A DNA stretch of 64,000 nt from NCBI GenBank assembly GCA_949316235.1, contig OX438741.1, positions 10,344,124 to 10,408,123 on the forward strand, in the 5' to 3' direction. This document shows, one piece after another, positions 52,247 to 63,759 of this stretch (position 1 is the first letter of the stretch; each line of letters opens with the position of its first letter). The notes beneath the pieces are model-generated. The model saw only the letters and a list, made by a program, of their open reading frames with translations. It was not told where the DNA came from and searched no databases. Source of the stretch: Oegoconia quadripuncta. Its lineage: Eukaryota; Arthropoda; Insecta; Lepidoptera; Autostichidae. A program made the position numbers and the translations under genes.

Positions 52247-52450
52247 ATCGTATAAATAAATACCTTCGCAAATACACACAGCGCCATCTAGTTCTACACA
52301 ACTCAACTAGGCTTGTATTATGGATACCAAATGGTTGAAGTACTGCACAAATACTTTATCATCATCATGGTTGTTTATCTAAATATTTATGTATGTTTGT
52401 CCGTCAACCGTACAAGCATTCGTTAGTATGTGACTAGACAATTCGTTAAG
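52247..52450. repeat. SINE-B end (reverse) plus SINE-A 3' part (forward)
   Basis: acacagcgccatctagttct...aggcttgtattatggatacc is SINE-B in reverse; tggttgtttatctaaatatt...tatgtgactagac is the SINE-A body forward. Confidence 0.6.
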
Positions 52451-52669
52451 TTAATTCGTTAATTCGCATAATATTAAAAAATATTTTGTATTAGGACGGT
52501 ATTTCTATCTAGATGATAAGAATGCATGGACATGTTATTTTCTTATTATTTTTTCGTCGAATCATAAATTGTAAAAATACTTATTTAAAAAAGCAACCCC
52601 TGACTTTCTTGCTCGTTCTTCTCTGGGGATTGAAATGTTATTTTTATAACTAACGAAATTAAATGTTTT

Positions 52670-53165
52670 TTGAGTTCGAGGACTGCATATACACTTTTGA
52701 ACCCTACTGTACCTAACAGATAACAAATTTTTCACTTTTCTTGCTCTAAAAGTATTCCGTTATAGTTTTGCTTAAGCGACCTAAAGTGTATCTTATCCCT
52801 AGGGACTAAAGTCTGAACACCCAACTTCGCTTTTAAAGGACACATAGAAATTAATAATAAAAGTTTCATTTAACGTTTATTTATAAACAGAACTCATTCC
52901 GTATATAATTAATGATTAGTGCACAATAAAAAATCTACTATGGGTCGCATCATCGTTGTATGATAAAAAAACCTCATTTCTCTGCCTTTTTTTATTGAAA
53001 CAAAGATAATTGTATGATAAAAAACTTTGTCTATTGACTCTGCAAACATCGTTGTATAATAAAAAATCTAGTTTGCCGGTTTTTCGTGAAATTTTATTTT
53101 TATAATGTTTTTTGAGTTCGAGGACTGGATACACACTTTTGAACCCTACTGTACCTAACAGTTTA
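52670..53165. repeat. Duplicated block, flanked by 60-70-bp direct repeats
   Basis: gttttttgagttcgaggact...ccctactgtacctaacag occurs at 52664-52720 and again at 53105-53160. The sequence between (from 52735) recurs at 56308-56680. Confidence 0.8.
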
Positions 53166-53338
53166 CATAATAAAATATTCTTGCAACTTGCTTACCAAGT
53201 AGTTTTATTAGAACAGGGTCGTACGTTATCCTTATAGTTATGTCATCGAGAAAATTCAAAAACAGAGTGCAGAATACCTACTTGTAGATAAAATGGACAA
53301 ATTATAACTATAGTCTGAAAATTTAGATAAGACTATCT

Positions 53339-53520
53339 GTTTGGTATACCAAACCACTACAGTGGTTAGACACTCGACTGCTATACCAAAAGGTCGCGGG
53401 TTCGAATCCCCCCTAGCGGGATTGTACGTACGTGTGTACCCGAGTTATGAATGTTTTCATTTATAATAAGTGTTCATTTACAAAAAAAAAATCCAGTTTT
53501 CCAAATTTCGAATTTATAAA
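53339..53520 (+). repeat. SINE-B with rearranged head
   Basis: tgtttggtataccaaaccac is a local inversion inside the head, then agtggttagacactcgactg and cgcgggttcgaatccc; truncated at the 3' end. Confidence 0.7.
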
Positions 53521-54141
53521 TAAATTAAAAAAAAATATTTGACACATACTCGTAAGCATGTAACAGATCAGGAGCAGCCCTGACTCCTGTATTTCAGGGG
53601 TCAGTACACACAGTATAGTATTGAGTTTTTCTATTTTGCAGGGTGTTGAGGACTTTTTTGCAATTTCGTTTAATTCACACTTAAAATTGTATAACTGTTT
53701 AATAGTAGATAATCATAGTCAATAGATTAGATAACAAACAAACAAAATATTCTTTATTATACAACAATAAGAAGCATAACAACGATAAATAAGAAAAAAG
53801 GGATAGTAGAATTTAGCGCCCTTATCACCAAAAGCGATATCTTCCAGGCACCCTTTGGGTTAGGAAGCATTACGCACATGATATGTAGGTAGCGTGCGCG
53901 GTAAACTAATTTTAATAAAATAAATAAATCACCCAAATAAATACATACGTTAGTTGAATACATATAAACATACATACATAATATTATAAAAAATAATACA
54001 TATAATATATACCCATATAATGCATATTATATATCTATATATTTTTATATAGATATATAAAAATATCACCTGAAAACGTTACTTTTCCTAATTTAATATT
54101 AAAATTAAATTACTGCTCATTCACATAGGCCGTCTCTTCAA

Positions 54142-55515
54142 GGGGTGCGACGTCAGACAATCTCCTCGTGTGCCTGATGGCTACTTGTCCCCCTGGATAC
54201 GTCTGGGGGGAACGGTAGTCGTTGGGCCGGTGCACCCTGGGCATCGGTCAACAACTTCCCTTTTAAGGGTTCTTGTTGACCGATGGCGAATAGTCTGACA
54301 CCGGGGGGCTCCTCCGCGTGTCCCTCTGGTTTAGCAGAGGGCACTGCGGATGGAGCAGGAGACGCTCCCTTCCTAGTGGGGGAGTAAGGGTGGGCTCGGT
54401 GTGCACTCGCACTGCCGCCGAGCAGGCCTGGGGAGGAGGTTAGGGGGAACCTCCTACCCCTTGCCACCGCCGGGCTCGTAATCCGGGACCGCGGCTTTCA
54501 GCTGCAGTCCGGGACCGAGGGTCTTGGCCTAACCGCCCGGACCGCGAGGAAGGAAAACCTCTATAAAAAACCAGCCCAAGTCTCGGCTCCGAGGCCCGCC
54601 TCGGCGCCGAGATGCCCTCGTCGTCCCACTCCCGAAAATTCGTTTTCGGGAGTGGAACGACGAGGGATGGTGGAGGGCGAAGTCCACCACAGCGGGCTGC
54701 GGCGAGGAAGCGGCGCTCCCTGAGGAATGCCCATATGTCCATATGGGCAGGAGACGCCGCGGAATCGTCTGCAGCACGTGGGCGACCTCTCCTCTACGAC
54801 TGCAGCTAAGGCTGCGGCCGTCGACGAGAGGTCGTGGGGGGGGGGGGGGGGGGAACGGCGGGAGGTTTGGAGGGGCGGTGTCCCTTATCGCCGCCTCTCC
54901 GGGCGTCCCGCTGTTGCAGGCCGCTATGGTAGGGGACGACCTCTGTTGAGAGGTCGTAGCCGTGCGGGACGGCCACTCTTTGCCGCCCGCAGCTGTTCTC
55001 ATCTGAGCTGCGGACGCCAAGGAGAGGCCGTGGAAAGCGGTCCTCTCTCTCTGCGAGAGATTACGCACTCGCAGAGCGAGAGGAGACACAGCCGCACGGG
55101 GGGCACGGAGGAGAGCTTATCTTCAATGATAGGCGATCCTCTGCCCCCCCTACCCTGCGGGGCCGTGGGTGGCGATCCGGGGGGATCACCACCCACACAT
55201 AGGCCCCGCGAGAAGGCGCGCGCGGTGTTTTCCGCGCGCCTTCTAGAGGTGGCTGGACCAGGCGATTCCTTCCTGCTCCAGCCCAGAGGTGGGCCTGCCG
55301 CCGCTTTTGTCCTGGCGGCGGGCACCGCGCTGGCGTGGCTGCGGACGAATACCAGATGGTACCCGTGGCCACGCCGTCAACGGCGCGCGCGAGGGAACAC
55401 CCAGGAGTTTTTAGTCGGTAGGCCGGCACCTTCTGTGCCGGAGTCCGACATAATCCGCCCCCCTCCCCCGAGGAGGGCGGATAAGCATGAGCGTTTCTCC
55501 TGGTAAAAAAAAAAA
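54142..55515 (+). mobile_element. GC-rich poly-A retroposon made of successive stem-loops, 1374 bp
   Basis: Flanked by ggccgtctcttcaa (54128-54141 and 55516-55529; 15 bp if the adjoining A is counted). An 11-A tail precedes the right copy, so the plus strand is sense. It is far richer in G+C than its surroundings. Open frames exist on both strands (259 codons plus, 186 codons minus), but they are low-complexity and no domain is recognised. At least fifteen short inverted repeats follow one another. Its 3' end has the same layout as 26916-27135. It is probably the 3' portion of an R1/L1-type LINE, or a long structured non-coding retroposon; undecided. Confidence 0.75.
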
Positions 55516-55544
55516 GGCCGTCTCTTCAAAGAACGAGTAAGTAA

Positions 55545-55602
55545 TACGCTTCCACCTTCGGTCTCATCTTCACTTAACATCAGATATGATTGAGGTCAAG
55601 TG
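55545..55602 (+). repeat. SINE-C 3' fragment
   Basis: cgcttccaccttcggtctca and cttcacttaacatcag. Confidence 0.65.
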
Positions 55603-55634
55603 AGTTTCGGCGAGTTACACATTATAACCCAAAT

Positions 55635-55915
55635 CCTACTTAAAAAGAGCAATCTTTGAGTTTCTCGCTTGTTATTCTCTTGGGAATCATATTAATGAGC
55701 AGTAATTTCCATAATTTTGATATTAAGTTAAAAAAATTACAATTTCTACTAATATTTCCAGTCATATCTCTCTTTCGTAGGTCTGCTGGAAGAAATTTCA
55801 TTGTAGAAATAAGCAGAACCTGTTGTGTCGTCTCTATTATGTTGTATCTGTATGTTTTTTTCTTGTGTGCAATAAATGATAAATAAATAAATAAAAATAA
55901 ATATTTTTTTCCTAT
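55635..55915 (+). repeat. LINE 3' end with (AAAT)n tail
   Basis: gagcaatctttgagtttctc, ctgctggaagaaatttcatt, gtgtgcaataaatgataaat and a TAAA/AAAT tail: a CR1/Jockey-like 3' UTR. Confidence 0.65.
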
Positions 55916-56307
55916 GAAATATTTTTTTTGATTAATTGGCTCACCAGCTCTCCAGCCTTATTCTAATAGCATTCTGGTACATAAACCTCTTACTGAATTT
56001 ATCTGCGTACTTTTTCTACCTCCAGTACTTGAGGTCAGTCACCTGTTACACTTAGATAAAAATAAACACGTGTGACCAGTTTTTAACAAAATGCAAAGGC
56101 CGTAATCGTAATTATTGATATAGTAAAGTATGCAAAGAATCCGTTTTCGAGTGAGATATCATCTTGTTGCATATCCTATGGTGTCAACTTTCACCACTCG
56201 ATACGATGATATACATAGATTAAACAAATACAAATTAATAGGACCGGTCATGTGTATCGGAACTCTTTACGATGAATAGCTAATAGATAATTTTTACAAA
56301 TAAATAT

Positions 56308-56680
56308 TTCACTTTTCTTGCTCTAAAAGTGTCTAAAAGTGTATCGTTATAACTTTGCGTACGCGGTCTAAAGTGTATCTTATCCCTAGGGACTAAAGTC
56401 AGAACACCAATTTCGCTTTTAAAAGACACATAGAAATTTATAATAGACAAAGTTTCATTTAACGTTTATTTACAAATAGAACTCATTCTGTCTATAATTT
56501 ATGTTAGTGTACAATAAAAAATCTACTGTGGGTCGCATCATCGTTGTAAGATAAAAAACCTCATTTCTCTAGCTATTTTTATTGAAACAAAAATTATTGT
56601 ATGATAAAAACTGTTGTCTATTGAATCTGCAAACATCATTACATAATAAAAAACCCTAATTTGCCGTTCTTTGTGAAACG
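56308..56680. repeat. Second copy of the 52735-53090 block
   Basis: cttttcttgctctaaaagtg, tatcttatccctagggacta, tgggtcgcatcatcgttgta in the same order, with scattered differences. Confidence 0.85.
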
Positions 56681-57002
56681 TTTTTTTGGCTGTATGCGTT
56701 GTTGTCATCAAGATTTACCGCGAAGTTTTTAATTGTATTTGTAAATTTCATTTTCTCACATTCAAAGTGAATCGTAGAAGCCCACACTTAACAGGAAGGA
56801 CAGATACAAAGCGAGAGCGGATATTGTTCGAATGGTAGGAATAATCATAATGACTCGTTTTAGTCCCTTGTTAAACAATCTATTTATTTGCCGCACTATT
56901 ATTTATCCACAATCAAGAGTTGTAGATGATCGAAGACAGTCAACAACAATATTAAAGGTCTATGTAAGAGGTTTTATTCCGTCTAGTAGTCTAATGACAA
57001 TC

Positions 57003-57557
57003 ATCATTTTCCTACCCTTATCTCACTCTAGGTGGGGTCGGCACAACATGTCTCCCTCTTCCACTCTCCTCTATCAGCTGTCATCTCCGTACTCACCCCT
57101 TTCACACACATATAATTCCTCACGCAGTATACCCACACCTTGTTCGGTCTTCCTCTACCTCTGTATCCCCCCACATTTATACATAGCACTCGTCTCGTTA
57201 CGTGCCTTTCATCCCTCCTCATAATGTGCCCAAAACCACACTAACCTATTACTCCTCATCTTTTCTGTTATTGGTGCTACTTTCAGATTTCCTCTGATAT
57301 ACTCATTCCTGATCTTATCCATTCTAGTCACACCACACATCCATCTTAACATTCTCATCTCTGCCACATGCATTCTACTTGCATTCGTCACTTTCATTGC
57401 CCAAATATTCAGATCCATACATGGTGACAGGTCTTATAATGGCTTTGTAAATTTTCCCCTTGAGTTTCAGGGGCATCCGTGGGTCACACGTAGTCCCCGA
57501 AACCTGTCGCCATTTCATCCATCCAATTTTATAAATTTTGAAACTCTTTGATAACAA
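57003..57557 (-). pseudogene. RTE-type reverse transcriptase C-terminus, frameshifted
   Basis: Three successive minus frames carry the collinear RTE ending: GWMKWRQVSGTTCDPRMPLK and KLKGKIYKAIIRPVTMYGSE; then RMHVAEMRMLRWMCGVTRMD and IRNEYIRG; then RGRGRPNKVW and CCADP. At least two frameshifts separate them, so it is dead. The element runs leftwards to a short gatgatt-type tail near 56990. Confidence 0.85.
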
Positions 57558-57562
57558 TACGT

Positions 57563-57759
57563 CGACCGATTGGTGTAGTGGATAGTGACTCTGTCAGCGA
57601 AACCAACGGTTGCGGGTTCGAATCCCGCGAGGGGTAAATGTTTGTATGATGTATTTGTATGATGGATGTTTGTATAAATATTTAAGTATGTTTATCCGTT
57701 GTCTAGTATCCATAGTACAAGCTTTGCTTAGTTTGGGACTAGATGATTGTTGTAAGTGT
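57563..57759 (+). repeat. SINE-A with internal deletion
   Basis: gattggtgtagtggatagtg, B-box gcgggttcgaatcccgc, deletion after gtatgatg, then gtttgtataaatatttaag and the usual end. Confidence 0.86.
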
Positions 57760-58460
57760 TTAAAAAAAATTAAAAAAGAAAAAGCCTTTGTATATGTTTT
57801 AACCGCCAAATATTGCCAACACAATCGACTTCAGTAAGGTGCCACTTTCTATCTCCGGAGTGCACCAACAGATCTTACCCAAATTTATTTGGAACCAACC
57901 TGGTGATAAATCCTATCAAACATTAAAAAAACCGTCAAAATCGGTATCTCCTCCTGGTTGGTATTGTGATGTAACATCGGTACTAAAACTAGAATCCGAA
58001 AGCGTTGTTTTTCTGTCCATCAGACTAACTGCATAGTTTTTTGCACAAGAATAATTGAAGGACGTAGGTTTCCCAGGGGAAATAAAAAAAGCACGAGCGG
58101 AAACTAGTTCTGAAATATATAAATAATTTAGAAACTCGACTATTAGTCAGGTAACAGACAAATAAGCACACATAACGGAAACGACGTAACATTTTGTTAC
58201 CTTCGCTATGTGGTTTCGGTACATAATAAAATATAATATAGTAGTTTAAAAAAAAACTAAAAAACACGCTAATTCGGAATCGCCAATCTATTGGACCCGT
58301 CAAAATTAATCATAATCGTATGAGATTATATATAGTGTATATATACACACACATACATACCATACACACATACATCATCATATACACACAAACACATACA
58401 CGATTATGTAAAATGTAATGTTAGGTTAAAATTTTTATAAGACATTTATAACATTAGTTA
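57760..58460. other. No gene recognised
   Basis: Frames of 65 codons (57839, plus) and 92 codons (58303, minus) lack motifs. A (CA)/(TACA) microsatellite-like stretch is at 58335-58405. Confidence 0.4.
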
Positions 58461-58469
58461 GATTTTTTA

Positions 58470-58850
58470 ACCCTCGACGAACAACGACGTTATATGTTTG
58501 TCGGCGTTGTGTGTGTGTATGTGTCCAATCTATGTGGACGTATCTCGCAAATGCATGGTTCGATTTTAAGGTGTTTTTTTTTAATATTAAAAACTAAACT
58601 AGGGGACATCCATGTTTTTGAAGATATTTAGCTTTCAACAAAGTTGTTTATTATGTATTTGGATGATATCACAGTTTTTCGGGGGTTTCCATTTTTTTTT
58701 AATATATTTTAGATTAAACCCGGGCATAGTTTCTTAGCCATGTTTGATAGAAATCGATTAAGCTGTTTCGAACACAGTTGGTTTGGTCTATCTAGATGAT
58801 ACAATCATTTGTTTCCTGGGGGGTGTTCAAAATTTTCAATTTCTATTTTT
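58470..58850. repeat. Interspersed repeat, long copy
   Basis: tttaaccctcgacgaacaac, gtccaatctatgtggacgta, ccatgtttgatagaaatcga; related to 27225, 36560, 40800 and 63760. Confidence 0.5.
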
Positions 58851-59173
58851 TTTATGCACTCCGGGTTAGCACTTGACCTCAATCACACCTGATGTTAAGT
58901 GAAGATGAGGCCGAAGGTGGAAGCGTACTGACCCGGAAACCCAAATATTTGGAGAACTGGTTACCTTATCTCTGACCACCGGAACACAATAAAGCTATCA
59001 ACATTGCTGTTTGGCTCCAGATTTAGATAATATGGTGGTAGCAAGCCAAGCGGACATTTAAAATGCCCTACCACCAACTAAACCGAGTACTAAACGTGTA
59101 CCCCGCTGGGGATGGAACCCGCGACCTCCGATTCGTAAACCCTATGTTGTTTACATTGAGCCACGGAGGCGGT
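58851..59173 (-). repeat. SINE-C, full length, reverse
   Basis: T-run, ccgggttagcacttgacctc, to gatggaacccgcgacctcc and tgagccacggaggc. Confidence 0.87.
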
Positions 59174-59199
59174 TAAATTAAATTAAAATATACATGCAT

Positions 59200-59345
59200 C
59201 TCATCGCCAACTTGTCCATCATTACATTATTACTTGTGAAATTGTTTGGCATACGAACGAGTTGGTTATGTCTAGGGATGATTATCATCTAAATAGTCTG
59301 TAGAAGATTCTTACATTGGCTATATCAAATAATCAATTACTGGCG
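59200..59345 (-). repeat. LINE RT C-terminal fragment, reverse
   Basis: gggatgattatcatctaaat and gtttggcatacgaacgagtt are the complement of the 50680-50735 region. Confidence 0.6.
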
Positions 59346-59425
59346 CTAAAAAATTGTTAATTTACGAATCAGATCATAACGATCGGGTTTATACAAATCG
59401 TAATGCTGTATATAACTAGATATAA

Positions 59426-59645
59426 AGGTCGCGGGTTCGAATCCCGCTAGGCTTTGTATGATGAATACAGACATGTGTTCCCGAGTTATGGATGTTTTTC
59501 ATTTATTTATGTATTTGTTTACAAAAAACAAATGTATTTGTGTAGTTTATCAACCATCTGGTATGCATAATACAAGCCTAGTTGCTTAGTGTGGAACTAG
59601 ATGGCGCTGTATGTATTTGCAAAGATATTTATTATTTATTTTATT
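59426..59645 (+). repeat. SINE-B lacking the A-box
   Basis: Starts at aaggtcgcgggttcgaatcc and keeps the full 3' part to tagatggcgctgtatg and TTTATT. Confidence 0.82.
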
Positions 59646-59914
59646 TATATATATGATTACCGTATCACGGTTTAGGCCAACATTGGCGACAACTAATAAT
59701 TTAGTCGATGTCTAGATACAGCTGTTTCTAGTGACTTAAATTGCCGCAGTAATTTGGTAAGGCCGATGATTATCTCGGTGGCCTTTGCATCTTTTAGTAC
59801 AGGATCACGGTCAGTGTTGTGTTTACGATTTACCGATTTTAAGCACTCGATTACTCAATCGATTTTTATGCAAAATTGGTCAATTAGATTAATATTGGAT
59901 ATGTAAAATAGTTC

Positions 59915-60235
59915 CTTATTTCTATTTGTCGGGTAATTAAATTTGACACTGGTAGTAACAAGGACTTTTCGGGCTTCCGGTATTTTCGTAAATCTTCGCA
60001 CGAACGCAATGAAAGGGTTAAATTTCAAACTTCGAACATTTATTTTTTAAACGACTTCAAAAATAGAAGGAGGTTCTCAATTCGATTGTATGCTTTTTTT
60101 TGTATGTTTGTTGCGCGATATATGTTCGTCAAATATGAACCGATTATGATAAATACTTTTTGGTTGAAAGCGTTATACTACCAATAAATGTGATAATGTG
60201 ATAATGCATATCAGGGAACGGAACCTTAATGGAGT
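59915..60235. repeat. Element Y, copy 1
   Basis: tatttctatttgtcgggtaa to cggaaccttaatggagtc; matches 61295-61603 throughout with few differences. Confidence 0.88.
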
Positions 60236-60239
60236 CGGT

Positions 60240-61120
60240 TTTTTTTGCCAATTTTTGGCGGTTCAATACAAAAATATCACATAATAAATGTCATCATTAG
60301 AAATAATGTAGGTTGGATTTCTTAGTACCTACCTACATCCAAGCTATATATCATCATCAAGCTGTAATGATTGATAAGCTAGTAGCCCATATTATACGAG
60401 TATATACCACTGTATGGTTTCTGATACCTACTAGAACAACGATTCATTGAAAATGTAGAAAACCCCCGAGTCTATGTTAATGGTAAGCTCAATTACACCA
60501 AAGCACTGTGTTAAAAGCTACATATCTTCGAAACGGCTTAATCGATTTTCATGAAACACGGCTTCATTAACCTGTCCCCTCGGTTTTTTTATGCACTACG
60601 GTTTAGAATCTGAAGGTGGAAGCGTACTGATCCAGAAACCCCAACATATTTTGGGGACTGGCTATCTTATCTGTGGAAGCAGATTTAGATAGCTAAAGGG
60701 GAAGGCCTATTATAGTTGGGAGTCTGTTCTGAAGGGACTTCGAATAAACTATAATAATAAAACTTCAGGAGCTGATGCTGAAGGGTTTTCATATCCACGT
60801 TAAGACAAGCAACTCAACAAAACTGACAAAAGTAATAAAAATACAAACTAATATCAAAATTAATATAAAAGTGTACTATCTAGAAAAGGTTAGCTGGTGA
60901 AGCTGCCAGTCACCAACACCTTTGTTCAGCAGTGGACGTCTTAAGGCTAATATGATGATGACAATGAATCATCACCATTTATTTCCCAACCATAGTTAAA
61001 TTTTTATAACACTTTAAAAACACTAAGTACATAAACCAATGTAATTAATTAATTACCTACCTACACTAGGATAACCTGTATCGTAGGCACTGATACCAGA
61101 AGCCGTGCCACGTAAAAAAA
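60240..61120. other. Non-genic; SINE fragments
   Basis: 60585-60690 is a reverse, internally deleted SINE-C (aggtggaagcgtactgatcc). 60895-60965 is a SINE 3' end (gttcagcagtggacgtctta, atgatgatga). The remainder is unassigned. Confidence 0.5.
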
Positions 61121-61124
61121 ATTG

Positions 61125-61690
61125 CATTCGATCGCTAATAATTCGTCGTTTAGCGCACTTGTGTTCGATCGGTAAAGTTGGTACCACGTAAGCGCCCTAG
61201 TAGTATGGAAGACAATAAACCTCTAATGGATAGAAGTATGGAGTTACCATAATTTACTTCTGGGCGCTTATGTGGTATCGAATTTAGTGGTCGACTTATT
61301 TCTATTTGTCGGGTAATTAAATTTGACACTGACAAAGACTTTTCGAGCTTCCGGTAGTTTTCGTAAATCTTCGCACGGACGGAATGGCAAGGGTTAAATT
61401 TCAAACTTCGAACATTTATTTTTTAAACGGCTTCAAAAATAGAAGGAGGTTCTCAATTCGACTGTATGTTTTTTTTTTGTATATTTGTTGCGCGATATAT
61501 TCGTCAAATATGAACCGATTATGATAAATACTTTTTGGTTGAAAGCGTTGTATACCATAAATCTGATAATGCATATCAGGGAACGGAACCTTAATGGAGT
61601 CACCTTAATAAACCTCTAATGAATAGAATTATCGAGTTACAATAATTTACTTCTAAGGCGCTTATGTTGTACCGAAATTAGCGGTCAACC
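61125..61690. repeat. Composite X-Y-X' block
   Basis: Unit X (61205-61293: aataaacctctaatggatag...gcgcttatgtggtatcg) and X' (61603-61690) flank Y copy 2 (61295-61603). X contains an inverted pair taccacgtaagcgcc / ggcgcttatgtggta. Confidence 0.75.
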
Positions 61691-61926
61691 GCAAAAAATT
61701 TTGCGTTGTTCAGCTGCAGATGTACAATTTCTGCTTTTTTGTTAACTACTTATTTCTATTTTCTGCATTACGACCCAAACAACCTGATGAAGTTTAAATG
61801 AATGAGTATATTAAACTAGTGATCCCGGAAGTGATGTGCTGTTTTAACGTAGTTGGGTTTTATTATGATTTAAAATTGTGGGTTTTTTATTGTTATGTGT
61901 TTAAGATATGAATCTTATTGTTCTTA

Positions 61927-62258
61927 GGTTCGTATTAATACACCAATCTCAATACAAGTCTTGAGGCTGTATCAACCGAGATGCGTCTTAAGCAGTAGAC
62001 GCTATCTCAAGCTCCGTGCTAATTTATAAACCAATCTTGAGGTCTACTTAGCTTAGATCACTTCTCAAGTATTCGGCTCAGCGGCGAATGAATAATAGTC
62101 TTGAGTTTCGTTTATTAATACGCGCACCTCTCAAGTGAGTACTGCTTGAGTAAGCACTTGCGTTTCAGGTCTCAAGTTAGGTTTATTAATCAACACGTTT
62201 ACTTGAGACCAGTCACAAGCCTCTTCTCAATCTTGAGAATGGTTTATTAATACGGGCC
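61927..62258. mobile_element. 332-bp MITE, Harbinger-like (TTA target duplication)
   Basis: TTA at 61924-61926 and 62259-62261. The termini ggttcgtattaata and tattaatacgggcc are inverted repeats. The interior holds many tctcaag/cttgag and ttattaat units in both orientations. No coding capacity. Superfamily by TSD and size only. Confidence 0.7.
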
Positions 62259-62275
62259 TTAAACAAACTGTGTTA

Positions 62276-62390
62276 TACAGGTTGAAATTTAATTCGTGTA
62301 ATTCCTGTTTAATTCCACTCCTTTCCACAGGACCGTAGCCGAAGTCGAACAAAAAATTTTCGAATTAAACGAAGGCGGAAGCGATAGGTT
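62276..62390. repeat. CACCCTGTATA-type MITE, left end
   Basis: tacaggttgaaatttaattc, cgtgtaattcctgttta, gaccgtagccgaag. Confidence 0.6.
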
Positions 62391-62534
62391 TAATAACACT
62401 GTTATTTAAAAAGTGCAACCCCTGAGTTTCTTGCTCCTTCTTCTCTGGGAGTCTGCTTGGTGAATGAGCGATAATTGTCATGACGATTTCAAATGTTATT
62501 TTTAATTTGAAATTTAATTACATTAATTACAGTT

Positions 62535-63165
62535 TATACTTGTCACTCCACTCCTGGTTACGAACAACTTTACATTGGGAACCACAGATTCGATTAAAAC
62601 ATTCCCATTACCCAATCAAAGTAAACCATTCTGAAACCACCATTACGGATGACCAACAATTTTCGCCTGAATTCGTCTATGGTTCCTAGTTGTATATTCG
62701 CAGAGTTGGAAATTTATAAAATTTGTACAATACAATACAAATACACTTTATTGCACAACAGACAAGAAAATACAGTTTCAGAAAAGTGGTAAGAATATAA
62801 TGTACAATTTGAAAAATATACCTACTTAAACATAACATCTATAAAATAGCAACAAAATACAAACGTAAATATATAGGTGTACTAAATAAATATTTATTGA
62901 TATATAAAATAATAATAATAAGCGACAACAGGATTGTGCGAAGGTATAGAGAGAAGCTAAGAAGAGAACACAGATTAAAGCACCAGAAAATGCTCCTTGA
63001 CGGCGACTTTGAAAGCATTCAAAGTTTGAGCTCGTCTGATGGACTCGGGTAGGGAGTTCCAGAGACGAATGGCTTTGTATTAGTTGTATTGGGGAAAGTT
63101 GTTCGTAATCAAGAGAGGCGTCACCAGTAAATAGCAATTACACGAATTCAAATTCACCCTGTATA
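62535..63165. mobile_element. CACCCTGTATA-type MITE interrupted by a LINE end
   Basis: ctcctggttacgaacaactt...gtctatggttcctagttgta, then the LINE, then ggggaaagttgttcgtaatc...caaattcaccctgtata. Confidence 0.75.
62696..63081 (-). mobile_element. LINE 3' fragment inserted in MITE, 386 bp
   Basis: Duplication tagttgtat on both sides (62687-62695 and 63081-63089). The minus strand encodes the RT ending AIRLWNSLPESIRRAQTLNA then FKVAVKEHFL; the 3' end is ttgtattgtattgtac-like. A CR1/Jockey-type ending, 5'-truncated. The first shared base makes the exact left edge uncertain by 1 nt. Confidence 0.78.
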
Positions 63166-63374
63166 CTCCTACCAACTTAGCTTGTTGCTAATGGGTTTGA
63201 AAATTTTGCAGGTAGGTTTGGTGATATTTCATACAGTCATGAATGTTGGGGTGACACAACGAATGATATTACCGAGGGATGAAAAAAAAATTAAAAGTGA
63301 ATCGTGATTTAATCGTTTTTTATTTAAGCATGTTTGAAAATTTGAAATATTCAGTCTAATTATACAATATAATA

Positions 63375-63700
63375 TTATACATTGTAACCCAAAACCTACT
63401 TAAGAGCAACCCATGAGTTTCTTGCTCGTTCTTCTCTGGAATAACTGGATTAATGTCAATATTTTTCATAATAATTTAAAAAAACATTAAAATACCAACA
63501 TTAAATAGTTTAATGATTGAAACAACGTCCACGGTTCACCTTATGAAATATACAGAAATACACACGTGACAAGAGGTGAGCCTATCGCCGTTGAAACGTG
63601 CAAATCCATTGATGTTTTTTGGTGGAAAGTCCCTTAATCGTTTTACGACACGAACAAGAGATTGGATGGTTTTATTCTATTAGAGTGCCGAAACCACACA
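63375..63700 (+). repeat. LINE 3' end and family F fragment
   Basis: cccaaaacctacttaagagc and gagtttcttgctcgttcttc, then 63505-63680 family F (cacacgtgacaagaggtgag, gccgttgaaacgtgc). Confidence 0.55.
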
Positions 63701-63759
63701 GCACAATAGTTTAATTTTATATGTATTTAAAAAATCCGCTCTCAAGTCGGGCCACGCAT

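Noticed and set aside
54529..55506. Long GC-rich frames as genuine proteins
   Set aside because: Open on both strands because stops are rare in GC-rich DNA; low complexity, no domain, and the plus frame ends only where the poly-A tail supplies TAA.
59915..61603. LTR retrotransposon with Y as LTRs
   Set aside because: No TG...CA ends, primer-binding site, polypurine tract or gag/pol coding between the copies, and flanks differ from an LTR pair.
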